A stretch of 62,264 nt of DNA, taken from an uncultured Muribaculaceae bacterium (lineage in GTDB: Bacteria; Bacteroidota; Bacteroidia; Bacteroidales; Muribaculaceae). Numbering within the stretch: position 1 is the stretch's first letter; each line of letters starts with the position of its first letter. The translations under genes were made by a program, and so were the position numbers. Location: the NCBI GenBank assembly GCA_910576775.1, contig CAJTJV010000015.1, positions 1-62,264 of the forward strand, read 5' to 3'. Positions 45,254 to 53,964 of the stretch are shown here, one piece after another. The notes beneath the pieces were generated by a model, which had not been told where the DNA came from, ran no database searches, and was given only the letters and a program-made list of their open reading frames with translations.

Positions 45254-47374
45254 ATGCGTACATTATTTCTTGCAATATTCACCATCTGTACCGCTATCGC
45301 CGCGTCTTCCGGCGAAATTGCCTCTCCCGACGGTAATTTCCGGTTGTCGATAAATACAAACACGGAAGGTGAACCGTATTATTCACTATCATATAAAGGT
45401 ACTCCTGTAATAGTCGATAGCCGCCTGGGACTGCAAAGCCCGGAAGCCAATTTCGACAAAGGATTCAGAATCATCGGCACGGATACATGCCATATCGACC
45501 GCACATGGACTCCCGTATGGGGCGAATACGCTGAAATCCGCGATAATTTCAACGAAATGCTCGTAAAATTCGGCTCCATGACATCCGGATTGGAGATGGA
45601 TATACGTTTCCGCCTCTTCAACGACGGTCTCGGTTTCCGCTATGAACTTCCTGTACAGGATAAAGCGAACTACCTCACTCTGAAAAAAGAGCTTACAGAA
45701 TTCAATTTCACCGGCGACCACACACTATACTGCATTCCCGGCGACTATGATACCGATGAGTTCCTTTTCTCGGAAGTTCCTTTCTCAGGCACCTCCGAGG
45801 CCCTCGCGCGCTACAAAGGCGTACATAGCGAGAGCGAAAGCATACGTGAAACCGCCGTACAGACCCCTTTGCTCCTGAAGACCGCAGACAAGACTCCTCT
45901 CTATATCAGTCTTCATGAAGCCGGTCTTATAGGATATCCCGGGATGTCGCTCACCGTAGACTCCGACAAGCGCTCCCTTTCAGCACTGCTCACCCCCGAT
46001 CGCCTCGGCAACAGCGCCTATCTACAACTACCTGTCCTTACCCCATGGCGTACCCTTATTGTCAGCGATGACGCCCGCGACATTCTTGCATCCCAAATGA
46101 TTCTGAACCTCAACGAGCCTTGCTCCTATGAGGATACATCATGGATCAAACCGATGAAATTTGTCGGTGTATGGTGGGAAATGTTCGTTACCGATGCCAC
46201 ATGGTCATACAGCGATGATTTCCGCGCCAAACCGGGTGTCACCGACTATTCGAAAATCAAACCCAACGGACACCATGCCGCAAACACTGCCAATGTGAAG
46301 CGTTACATCGATTTCGCCGCAAAAAACGGTATACAGGGCGTTCTTGTCGAAGGATGGAATGAAGGATGGGAAGACTGGGCTTCATTCAAAAAGAACCGAC
46401 AGTTTCTTTTCGACAAGCCCTATCCTGATTTTGACATAAAGGAACTTCAGAAATATGCCGCAGACAAAGGCGTACAGATTATCATGCACCACGAGACCGC
46501 AGCAAACGCCGCCGACTACGAGCGTAATCTTGACAAAGCTTTCTCATATATGAAGGACAACGGCTACAATGCCGTGAAAACCGGCTATGTAGGCACTGTC
46601 ATACCTCGTTCAGAGCATCACACATCGCAATGGATGGTGGAACACGTGCGTCACGTCATCGAAAAAGCTGCCGACTATCGCATTATGGTCGACAGCCACG
46701 AAGCTCCCAAGCCCACAGGACTTTGCCGCACATATCCCAACTGGCTCGCGCAGGAATCAGCCCGAGGCGGCGAATTCGAAGCATTCGGAGGCAACCCGCC
46801 ATCACATACTTGTATTTTGCCGTTCACCCGTCTGAAAGGCGGACCGATGGACTATACGCCCGGCATCTTCGAAATCCACTACTGGAATCGCGAGAACGGC
46901 AAAAAGTCGCAGGCATTCACGACACTTGCACGCCAGCTCGCGCTCTACCTCACAATGCCCTCCCCCATTCAGATGGCATGCGATTTTCCGGAAACCTACG
47001 AGCGTTTCGACGATGCATTCCAGTTCATCCGCGACGTACCTGTCGACTGGGCGGACACCCGCTACCTTGAAGCCGAACCGAACCGCTATATTACCGTCGC
47101 CCGCCTCGACAAAAATTCCTCCGACTGGTATATAGGCGCAATCACCGATGATAAAGAACGTACCGCCCTCATCGATTTCAGTTTCTTGCCAAAAGGTGTG
47201 AAATATGTAGCCACAATCTACGAAGACGCCCCGGACGCTCATTTTATGACTAATCCGCAGGCCTATCGCATCCGCACAATAAACGTAAATTCGAAAACCA
47301 AAATCAAGCAGCGTCTTGCCCCCGGCGGCGGCACTGCAATAAGAATAGCACCGGCCCAAATAGCCAACAAGTAA
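45254..47374 (+). CDS. susB: GH97 alpha-glucosidase (SusB-like)
   Basis: 706 residues with a signal peptide (about 1-19). An N-terminal super-beta-sandwich (IASPDGNFRLSI) is followed by a TIM barrel with GVLVEGWNEGWEDW and a C-terminal beta domain. HHET, DSHEAPKPTG and ARGGEFEAFGG carry glutamates at the places used by inverting GH97 enzymes such as SusB, including base and acid residues. Retaining members lack HHET/HEA, so an inverting alpha-glucosidase is predicted. It degrades imported malto-oligosaccharides to glucose in the periplasm. Last gene of the operon, followed by a terminator. Confidence 0.93.
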   Translation: MRTLFLAIFTICTAIAASSGEIASPDGNFRLSINTNTEGEPYYSLSYKGTPVIVDSRLGLQSPEANFDKGFRIIGTDTCHIDRTWTPVWGEYAEIRDNFNEMLVKFGSMTSGLEMDIRFRLFNDGLGFRYELPVQDKANYLTLKKELTEFNFTGDHTLYCIPGDYDTDEFLFSEVPFSGTSEALARYKGVHSESESIRETAVQTPLLLKTADKTPLYISLHEAGLIGYPGMSLTVDSDKRSLSALLTPDRLGNSAYLQLPVLTPWRTLIVSDDARDILASQMILNLNEPCSYEDTSWIKPMKFVGVWWEMFVTDATWSYSDDFRAKPGVTDYSKIKPNGHHAANTANVKRYIDFAAKNGIQGVLVEGWNEGWEDWASFKKNRQFLFDKPYPDFDIKELQKYAADKGVQIIMHHETAANAADYERNLDKAFSYMKDNGYNAVKTGYVGTVIPRSEHHTSQWMVEHVRHVIEKAADYRIMVDSHEAPKPTGLCRTYPNWLAQESARGGEFEAFGGNPPSHTCILPFTRLKGGPMDYTPGIFEIHYWNRENGKKSQAFTTLARQLALYLTMPSPIQMACDFPETYERFDDAFQFIRDVPVDWADTRYLEAEPNRYITVARLDKNSSDWYIGAITDDKERTALIDFSFLPKGVKYVATIYEDAPDAHFMTNPQAYRIRTINVNSKTKIKQRLAPGGGTAIRIAPAQIANK

Positions 47375-47402
47375 AAAAGATTGAGTCTAATTATTAGGTA
47401 CT

Positions 47403-47434
47403 CGGCGGAGTTTCGGGAGAAACCCCGCCGTTTT
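47403..47434 (+). terminator. Terminator of the starch operon
   Basis: A 12-bp stem (CGGCGGAGTTTC at 47403-47414 with GAAACCCCGCCG at 47419-47430, one mismatch), tetraloop GGGA, then TTTT. It starts 28 bp after the GH97 stop. Confidence 0.8.
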
Positions 47435-47564
47435 CTTGTTCTGCAAATATCTGACAGCATTTCGACTTATTGTGTCATTTTCCAAACCCGGTTGAACGGA
47501 ATTCATAGTAATATTGCATTAGAATATCGAGGCATTGTCGCCCGTTAAAAATCATTGCATATTT

Positions 47565-48653
47565 ATGAAATTATTAAACTATTTCTCAATCGCACTGCTA
47601 TCAGTCGCTTCAATGATATCTTGCTCGGCGAAGGAAGATGAGCCTAAAGAACTTAACCCTCTTCCAGACGATCAGACAACAGAAGAACCAAAGCCAACTC
47701 CCGGCTCAACCGACAAGATTGTAGTAGGCTATGTAACATCCTGGTCGGATCACGAGATAAAACCGGAGTATGTAACTCATATAAACTATGCTTTCGGCCA
47801 TGTGCAAGGAAATTTCCGTGGTATCAGAATCGACAACGAAGCACGCTTAAAAACAATAGCAGCATTGAAGAAACAGGCTCCACATCTTAAGGTACTCCTG
47901 TCGATAGGCGGCTGGGGAAGCGGCAATTTCAGCGAGATGGCTGCAAATGCAGACAACCGTCTTGCCTTTGCCACAGACTGCAAGCGGGTGATTGAAGAAT
48001 ATGGTATTGACGGCATCGATATAGACTGGGAATTCCCTACAAGCGATTCCGCCGGAATTTCGTCATCACCTGACGATACACGCAACTACAACTATATGAT
48101 GCGCGACATAAGAGCCGCAATTGGCAATGATAAGCTCCTGACACTCGCAACTGTATGTTCGGCCGATTACATCGATTTTGAGGGTATCATGCCATATGTC
48201 GACTTTGTCAATATAATGGCTTACGACATGGAGAACCCGCCAAAGCACAATGCACCCTTGTACCAGTCATCAAAGTATGGAGGATGGATTAACTGCGACA
48301 AAGCAGTCAAAGCTCACCTCAACAAGGGGATACCCGCATCAAAACTCGTATTCGGCATGCCTTTCTACGGCCATGGAATCGAAGGATATGATAATTTTAC
48401 CGATTTCAAAAATATCAAAGTGCCGGCCGGCTATTCCAATTGTTGGGATGATGAGGCAATGGTTCCCTATGTCACGGACAAGAACGGTCGTTTCGTTCTC
48501 AGTTACGACAACGCCCGCTCAATAGGGCTGAAATGCGACTACATACTCGAGCATGGTCTACTCGGAGCTATGTTTTGGGACGATGCAGGCGACGACAGCA
48601 ATCACACTCTTCACAAAACCATTGCCAACAAGCTATTTGTAGAACAAAAATAA
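47565..48653 (+). CDS. GH18 chitinase-type lipoprotein
   Basis: 362 residues from the ATG at 47565; a TTG 30 bp upstream is not needed. Lipobox SMISC (Cys 20) and a Pro/Thr/Glu linker (about 22-50) place it on the surface. The GH18 barrel has VLLSIGGWGSG, catalytic DGIDIDWE at 149-156, NIMAYDM and AMFWDDAGDDS. It is closely related over its whole barrel to the GH18 half of the protein at 3957-5669, but has no ThuA-like domain. It sits behind the starch terminator and converges with the beta-helix gene. Its likely substrate is a GlcNAc polymer or N-glycan core. Confidence 0.9.
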   Translation: MKLLNYFSIALLSVASMISCSAKEDEPKELNPLPDDQTTEEPKPTPGSTDKIVVGYVTSWSDHEIKPEYVTHINYAFGHVQGNFRGIRIDNEARLKTIAALKKQAPHLKVLLSIGGWGSGNFSEMAANADNRLAFATDCKRVIEEYGIDGIDIDWEFPTSDSAGISSSPDDTRNYNYMMRDIRAAIGNDKLLTLATVCSADYIDFEGIMPYVDFVNIMAYDMENPPKHNAPLYQSSKYGGWINCDKAVKAHLNKGIPASKLVFGMPFYGHGIEGYDNFTDFKNIKVPAGYSNCWDDEAMVPYVTDKNGRFVLSYDNARSIGLKCDYILEHGLLGAMFWDDAGDDSNHTLHKTIANKLFVEQK

Positions 48654-48674
48654 ACTATCGGCCATTATTAAGCA

Positions 48675-48710
48675 AAAATCGGCGCAACTTGTTTTGCTGC
48701 GCCGGTTTTT
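48675..48710. terminator. Bidirectional terminator between GH18 and beta-helix genes
   Basis: Stem CGGCGCA (48680-48686) with TGCGCCG (48698-48704), 11-nt loop, flanked by A5 on the left and T5 on the right, so it can act for both convergent genes. Confidence 0.8.
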
Positions 48711-48737
48711 GTAGTTATTATAAACATTACTTACTGT

Positions 48738-50759
48738 TTATCGTCTTTTTGAACCCGAGAAATGGTTTATACGTGCAACAAACTGCCGTTCGTGCGGATA
48801 TGTACTTTCCACCATGCCATTGATAACATTACCGAAGCCTTTCTTCGGACCCGGAATAAAGGATGTATTAACAAGATGATGAATCTCTATTCCGTTATTA
48901 TACGGAACCTCTACCGAATTCTCTACTCTGATGTCATGAAAAAGAACATCGTATATGCCAAGGCCGAAAGCCCGATGACTCTGAACATTATCGGCTACTT
49001 TATAAGCTGCATAGCCGTCGCGTGTGCCGTTCTCACTTTTGTACACATCCTGCGTCTGAGCGTCGTAAGGAGTCTCGCATTGATAGAAATATACAAGTCC
49101 GTTCTCACCCTTCCATAATGTCTGGTATTTCTGAAAATGCTCGTTGAAAAGTCCATATATCGTAATATCGTTACCGTTGACAACAAGACCGTAGTCGGCC
49201 GTATTCACATCCCAGCCCACCGAATTTTTTACGCCATGGTCGGCACGCCATATCCAGAAATGATCACCGACAACATCATTGCTGTTTATCTCCAGAGCCG
49301 TATCTACATGTGTCTTCTGCGGCAGGAAACCTCCGATACGGAAAAACATGTCGGAAAGGACAATCGGATTCTCCGTATGCCTTCTCGAAGAACCTTTCTC
49401 CCCGACTTTCAGGAGGGTTCGTGTAGAATGATGTGCATCGAACAGTATGGAGGCAAGCCTGACGCCATCGACATCATCTATCGTTATGGCAGCTTCCGCA
49501 CCGTCGGGAGGTACAATGGTAGCCCATCCGAGCCCCATAACGATGGTATTCGGAACAGAAACGCAAAGAGGTTTGTCAAACATATATATGCCCGGCGTGA
49601 GAAGCAGATGCTTTCCAGAGGCTAAAGCCTGATTCATTTCCGATGCTGTTGTAGCGGGCTTCGCTACCAAAAATGAATCCAGAAGATCGATAATCTCTCC
49701 ATCTCCCATCGATGTCTTTGTATAGGACACACCCTTGCTGTCGCGGCGAAGCGACGGTCTGAACACCTTGTAACGACCGTCATCACCAATAAAAAGGAAC
49801 GGTTTCTCACTCACCACCGGAGTTGTAGCCTCGAAGGTGACATTACCGCCATTGTCCCAGTCTGTATCGACATAAGTCTCTTTTGCTGCTTCCGGACCGA
49901 GTTCCACACCCGTAAAGACAAAATTATAAGCGCCCTCTGCAAATTTCCCTCTGCCCTTGTTAAGAAAACTGTTGCGGGTGAACCATTGCTGCTGTCCGTC
50001 AGAACCTACGGGAGCATCAAAAACACAGTCAGCAGTAAAACCGCCGCTCACCCATCCGTTCTTCCATTGGTTTCTCACGGTGCGCTGCGAGTACATCCGG
50101 CGGAAAGGTGCGGCCTGCGACACAGCCCAGTTAAACATATCATCGTGCGCATATGACTCCTTGCCTATTACCGACATATTCTCAAGAGAGCGCCAGAAAG
50201 TACAGGTTCCGTTATCATTGCGCAGATGCGGAGGCGTGTGCACATTGCTTATTCTCACGTCGTAAGGCACTTTGCCGAGCCCGGCCATATGAGTATAGAA
50301 ACCAATATTGAACAAGCCCGCTGAAGTATAATCGCCCGGTTTGAACATCAGGGCATATCGCCCGGCGCCCATCTCGGCCCGAAACATCTCTTTATGGATA
50401 TCCGCCACATCGGCAGCAATTGCCTCCGGTGAATCCGACGGACTGTAGATGTGTACGTTATCACCGAAAAGTTCCTGTTCGGCCGACATCGAGGCTACTG
50501 TATCGCCTTGTTCGTCGAGCACGAGATAATAATACAAGTACGGGCTGCCTTTCGCCTTCTTGTCGACAAACGATGTTTTTGATGTTGTGCCGATAGTGCT
50601 GTATTCCGAAAAACGCCCGGTAGCCCTCTTTACCGTGTATTTGCCCGGCTTGCCGGCAAAATCCAATGTAATTTTGTTTTTCTCCGCTTTGATGCCGCCC
50701 GACGCAACCGGTGCAAACATAAGCATGGCGAAAAACAATGTTATCGTTGTAGCTTTCAT
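48738..50759 (-). CDS. Secreted right-handed beta-helix protein, candidate polysaccharide-active enzyme
   Basis: 673 residues from the ATG at 50759, which gives a good signal peptide; an ATG at 50804 would overlap the terminator. A small N-terminal beta domain (about 20-110) precedes a long beta-helix with RYALMFKPGDY, NIGFYTHMAGLG, VNTADYGLVVNGNDITIYG and FEHF-like NEHFQKYQTLW. The layout resembles a large actinobacterial family often mis-named adenylyl cyclase or factor 5/8 protein, and perhaps alpha-1,3-glucanases of GH87 (recalled, unverified). No catalytic residues can be assigned. It is downstream of a SusC/D locus but behind a terminator. Confidence 0.6.
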   Translation of the reverse strand: MKATTITLFFAMLMFAPVASGGIKAEKNKITLDFAGKPGKYTVKRATGRFSEYSTIGTTSKTSFVDKKAKGSPYLYYYLVLDEQGDTVASMSAEQELFGDNVHIYSPSDSPEAIAADVADIHKEMFRAEMGAGRYALMFKPGDYTSAGLFNIGFYTHMAGLGKVPYDVRISNVHTPPHLRNDNGTCTFWRSLENMSVIGKESYAHDDMFNWAVSQAAPFRRMYSQRTVRNQWKNGWVSGGFTADCVFDAPVGSDGQQQWFTRNSFLNKGRGKFAEGAYNFVFTGVELGPEAAKETYVDTDWDNGGNVTFEATTPVVSEKPFLFIGDDGRYKVFRPSLRRDSKGVSYTKTSMGDGEIIDLLDSFLVAKPATTASEMNQALASGKHLLLTPGIYMFDKPLCVSVPNTIVMGLGWATIVPPDGAEAAITIDDVDGVRLASILFDAHHSTRTLLKVGEKGSSRRHTENPIVLSDMFFRIGGFLPQKTHVDTALEINSNDVVGDHFWIWRADHGVKNSVGWDVNTADYGLVVNGNDITIYGLFNEHFQKYQTLWKGENGLVYFYQCETPYDAQTQDVYKSENGTRDGYAAYKVADNVQSHRAFGLGIYDVLFHDIRVENSVEVPYNNGIEIHHLVNTSFIPGPKKGFGNVINGMVESTYPHERQFVARINHFSGSKRR

Positions 50760-50802
50760 AAAATTTAAATACAGAATCAATACAAAATTATAAAAAAATG
50801 AC

Positions 50803-50851
50803 AAAAAAACGGCCTCAGACCAGCGTAGTACGCGCCATGTGCCTGAGGCCG
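50803..50851 (-). terminator. Terminator of the tandem SusC/D operon
   Basis: Minus-strand stem CGGCCTCAG with CTGAGGCCG (9 bp, perfect), 24-nt loop, followed by seven U. It starts 11 bp after the TIG-protein stop. A -7-like TAATTTTG for the beta-helix gene lies at 50790-50783. Confidence 0.85.
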
Positions 50852-50861
50852 CAATTTAGAA

Positions 50862-52220
50862 TCAGAATGTTTTGATCTGTATCTTTGTAATTATTACCTC
50901 GCCACCGATGATAAGGGCATTATCTGCACCACCGTTCATCGTAGCCGCCATGCCTTCGGTGATTTCGAAATCGATGAAATTCTCATCAGCCTTGATAGCC
51001 ACATTGTTCGGGTCTCTACCCTCTTCTTCACGGATGAGAGGTGCGCCCCACCAACCGTCGCATAGACAGAAAGTCTGCGGAGCTGCATGAGGAGCAAAGG
51101 AGAACCTGATTATCTGGCCTGCTTCGGGAGTCACAGCCGAGAGGTCGAGCTCAGCCGGCGTCATATACCACCACCAGCCTGTTTCGTGCTCGCCTGACCA
51201 GATTGTCGGATACTCGCGGAAGAGTTCAATCTTCTTCAAGGTGAAATTGCCGCCACCGATAATGATACCGATTCCACTGTTGAAAGTATCTACCATACCT
51301 TGCGAGATGGGGAATTCGAGTTCGCCTGTACCGGCTTCGACCCATTTTGTATTGGCTCCGTCTCCGGTAACATTAGGTTCTCCCCAGTTGCCATCGCAGA
51401 CGCAGACACTCGCACCATTTGGATTATCGAAAGTAAGACGCATCATAAGGCCTTCACGGAGTGAGAAACCTTCGAGGTTAAACTGATCGGTAGCCATATA
51501 TTGCCAGTTGGCCCAATCGTAAATATAGACATCTCCTTCCCAGATTGGATAATATCCTTCACCCTGCTGCTCTGTGCCACCGCCGAAAATCTCGTCGGAC
51601 AATGTAAGCTCGGGAAGCACATATTTCTTGCCGCTGCAATCCTCGATAGTGATTGCGGCCGAGCCTGCTGCCACGCCCATGGGAGAATAGATGTAGAGCG
51701 AGCCGGTGGCCTTGCGTTTGAAATTCTCTGCCTTGACAACAATATCTGTGCCATCGGCACCGGGGAAATATGCCTTGGTGATGAATTCAAGGTCGCTGCC
51801 GTAAACCTCCACGCATTCATTGATTTTCACCTCTTTATCAAGCGGAGCCACACGGATAGGCTCGGGCTTGCCGAGAGTGAGTGTCATGACAGACACAGCC
51901 GATTCGTCATTGGCACGGACTGTCACCGTACCGCCCTCGGCGGAGACTCCAGCCGGAGTTACGACAGAGATATAGCCGTTGCCTACTTTCGTGATGTCGG
52001 TCGCTTCCACATTACCGGGAAAAACAACGGATGTGGCCTTGTCGAGACCGGTACCGGTGATAGTGACAACCTGGCCTTCCATAACTTTTGTCGGCAGGAC
52101 AGATTTCACCGCGAGCACATCATTGGCGTCGACCACATCATTGTCGTCGCACGAGGTCAGCGCCACGTTCGACAGCAAAGCCATGCCGGCAGCCATTAGA
52201 TATAAACTATATTTTTTCAT
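50862..52220 (-). CDS. TIG-domain surface glycan-binding lipoprotein
   Basis: 452 residues, lipobox LTSC (Cys 24). Two IPT/TIG Ig-like domains (about 35-115 and 120-210; VMEGQVVTITGTGLDKATSVVF) form a stalk. Two similar C-terminal beta-sandwich modules follow (about 225-335 and 340-452), sharing CVCDGNWGEP/CLCDGWWGAP and IIIGGGNFTLKKIE/LIIGGEVIITKIQ endings. Such SGBP-B-like proteins bind the target glycan on the cell surface beside SusC/D. The duplicated module suggests two binding sites. Last gene of the operon. Confidence 0.8.
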   Translation of the reverse strand: MKKYSLYLMAAGMALLSNVALTSCDDNDVVDANDVLAVKSVLPTKVMEGQVVTITGTGLDKATSVVFPGNVEATDITKVGNGYISVVTPAGVSAEGGTVTVRANDESAVSVMTLTLGKPEPIRVAPLDKEVKINECVEVYGSDLEFITKAYFPGADGTDIVVKAENFKRKATGSLYIYSPMGVAAGSAAITIEDCSGKKYVLPELTLSDEIFGGGTEQQGEGYYPIWEGDVYIYDWANWQYMATDQFNLEGFSLREGLMMRLTFDNPNGASVCVCDGNWGEPNVTGDGANTKWVEAGTGELEFPISQGMVDTFNSGIGIIIGGGNFTLKKIELFREYPTIWSGEHETGWWWYMTPAELDLSAVTPEAGQIIRFSFAPHAAPQTFCLCDGWWGAPLIREEEGRDPNNVAIKADENFIDFEITEGMAATMNGGADNALIIGGEVIITKIQIKTF

Positions 52221-52256
52221 AAATGTAATTCGTTTGAAAATTCGTTGAACCTGTTA

Positions 52257-53951
52257 TTACCACTTGTCGTTCTGTGTCAGATTGCCGTTCTTCTGGAGTT
52301 CAGACTGCGGAATCGGGTACAGGTTGTATTTCTCGTCCCACTGGCGCGATTTGGTCACGCGGTTGAGAATAAGGTCGCCGTTGCTGTCAAGCCTCATGTC
52401 GGCGACGTCCACGCTGTTGAAGAACTGGGCGCCCTTCTTCCAGCGACGGATATCCCAGAAACGATGGCCTTCGAAAGCCAGTTCTACCATACGCTCGCGC
52501 ATATAGCGGTTTTCGAAATCGGCGTCTCCGTGGAATTCCGGCATCATGATGTCCGGACGGTTACGCAGAACATTGATAGCCTCGTTGGCCGACATGCCGA
52601 ATTCGCCTGCAGCGTCAGCGCTGCCGTAATAGTTGTACATCGCTTCGGCATAATTAAGGTAGAATTCCGCCAGACGCATCACAATCCAGTTGTGGCGTGT
52701 CGAGGTAGCATTATTGGTGGTGGTTACACAAGTACCGTCAACGAACTTTTTCAGATAATAGCCCGTAGGAGTAGCATTCAGTTTGGGAGCGCCGTTGAAA
52801 CCATTCTGGTAAGTTTCGATAGCAATCTGCTGGGTTGTGTTGGCCGGCCAGAGGTCGCCGTTCTTCACTACGGTAAGTTCGAAACGGGGATCAAGCCCGG
52901 CGTACGGATTCTCGGCGGTAACGTTCACATTTCCGGGATGTTTCTCCTTGAAAGTCTTGCCGTCGGCCTGATATTCATAAACATCCACAAGCGACTGGGT
53001 CGGGCAGTTGCCGGAATTGCCGTTTTCCACACCGACAGGATAGTTGTTCTTCTCGAAATCGTTGCTTGCCTGTGTGCCGAGGACAAAGATGAACTCAGGG
53101 TTGGTAAATGTCTCGTGTCCCCAGAGATTGGCATACCCGCTCAGCTTATAGCCCCAGAGCGAGGCGTTGTCGATAATGAATTTGCTGGCGGCGGCAGCCT
53201 CTTTCCAAAGTTCCTTGTCATTGTTGGTGTTGAAGAGAGGCGAAGCCTGATACAAGAGCGCACGGGCCTTCAGGGCAAGGGCGGCGCCACGGGTAGCACG
53301 ACCGATTTCCTGGCCTGGAATATCATTGAACGATACCGGAAGATATTCGGCCACAGCATCACATTCATCTACAATAAACTTGAAAACCTCATTGGCCGGC
53401 GTACGCGACACGCTGTTGGCCTGCGCGTTGGAGAGTGTCGCCGTCACCAATGGCACATCACCGTAGGCGCGCACAAGTTCAAAGTAGAAATATGCGCGGA
53501 GAAAGCGAAGCTCATAGGGGAAAATCTCGAACTGCTGCACCATGGTCTGGTAATTGGGATCATATTCATAATCCGAGAGATCGATTTTGTTGATGCGTTC
53601 CAGATACATGTGTATCTGGGTAATGGCGCGATAGGCGGTATTCCATGTATTGGGGAATGGATTCGAGGGAGTCCAACCGCCATTGAAATAATTGTGGACG
53701 GACGAATAGGACAAAGCGAACTCGGCTTCATCGGAGGCACTGGCAATCATTGCGCCGTTGCCGTAGAGATTATCCTTGAATTCACTCGGCATCTGCGCAT
53801 AAACGTCGTAGACGAGATTCTTGATGCCGTTGAGCGGACTGTTATAGGTCCAGTCTTCGTCGCGGTTCGACGCTTCATTGTAATTGAGATCGGCGCATCC
53901 GGCGACGGCAAATACCGACAGGCCTAAAAGAGCATATTTAATCTTGTTCAT
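52257..53951 (-). CDS. SusD/RagB-family lipoprotein (second pair)
   Basis: 564 residues with lipobox VAGC (Cys 19). It has the SusD marks FELVRAYGDVPLV, YLNYAEAMYNYYG and HRFWDIRRWKKG. C-terminal LYPIPQSELQKN is typical. It is 13 bp after the preceding SusC gene, its partner. The ligand is unknown, and the binding face differs from the starch SusD (no Trp-rich loop). Confidence 0.9.
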   Translation of the reverse strand: MNKIKYALLGLSVFAVAGCADLNYNEASNRDEDWTYNSPLNGIKNLVYDVYAQMPSEFKDNLYGNGAMIASASDEAEFALSYSSVHNYFNGGWTPSNPFPNTWNTAYRAITQIHMYLERINKIDLSDYEYDPNYQTMVQQFEIFPYELRFLRAYFYFELVRAYGDVPLVTATLSNAQANSVSRTPANEVFKFIVDECDAVAEYLPVSFNDIPGQEIGRATRGAALALKARALLYQASPLFNTNNDKELWKEAAAASKFIIDNASLWGYKLSGYANLWGHETFTNPEFIFVLGTQASNDFEKNNYPVGVENGNSGNCPTQSLVDVYEYQADGKTFKEKHPGNVNVTAENPYAGLDPRFELTVVKNGDLWPANTTQQIAIETYQNGFNGAPKLNATPTGYYLKKFVDGTCVTTTNNATSTRHNWIVMRLAEFYLNYAEAMYNYYGSADAAGEFGMSANEAINVLRNRPDIMMPEFHGDADFENRYMRERMVELAFEGHRFWDIRRWKKGAQFFNSVDVADMRLDSNGDLILNRVTKSRQWDEKYNLYPIPQSELQKNGNLTQNDKW

Positions 53952-53964
53952 ACTGTTTCTTGGA

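Noticed and set aside
52245..53927. 560-codon plus-strand ORF opposite the second SusD gene
   Set aside because: It is an antisense shadow of a SusD gene with clear homology, lipobox and operon context. Long antisense frames are common in such genes.
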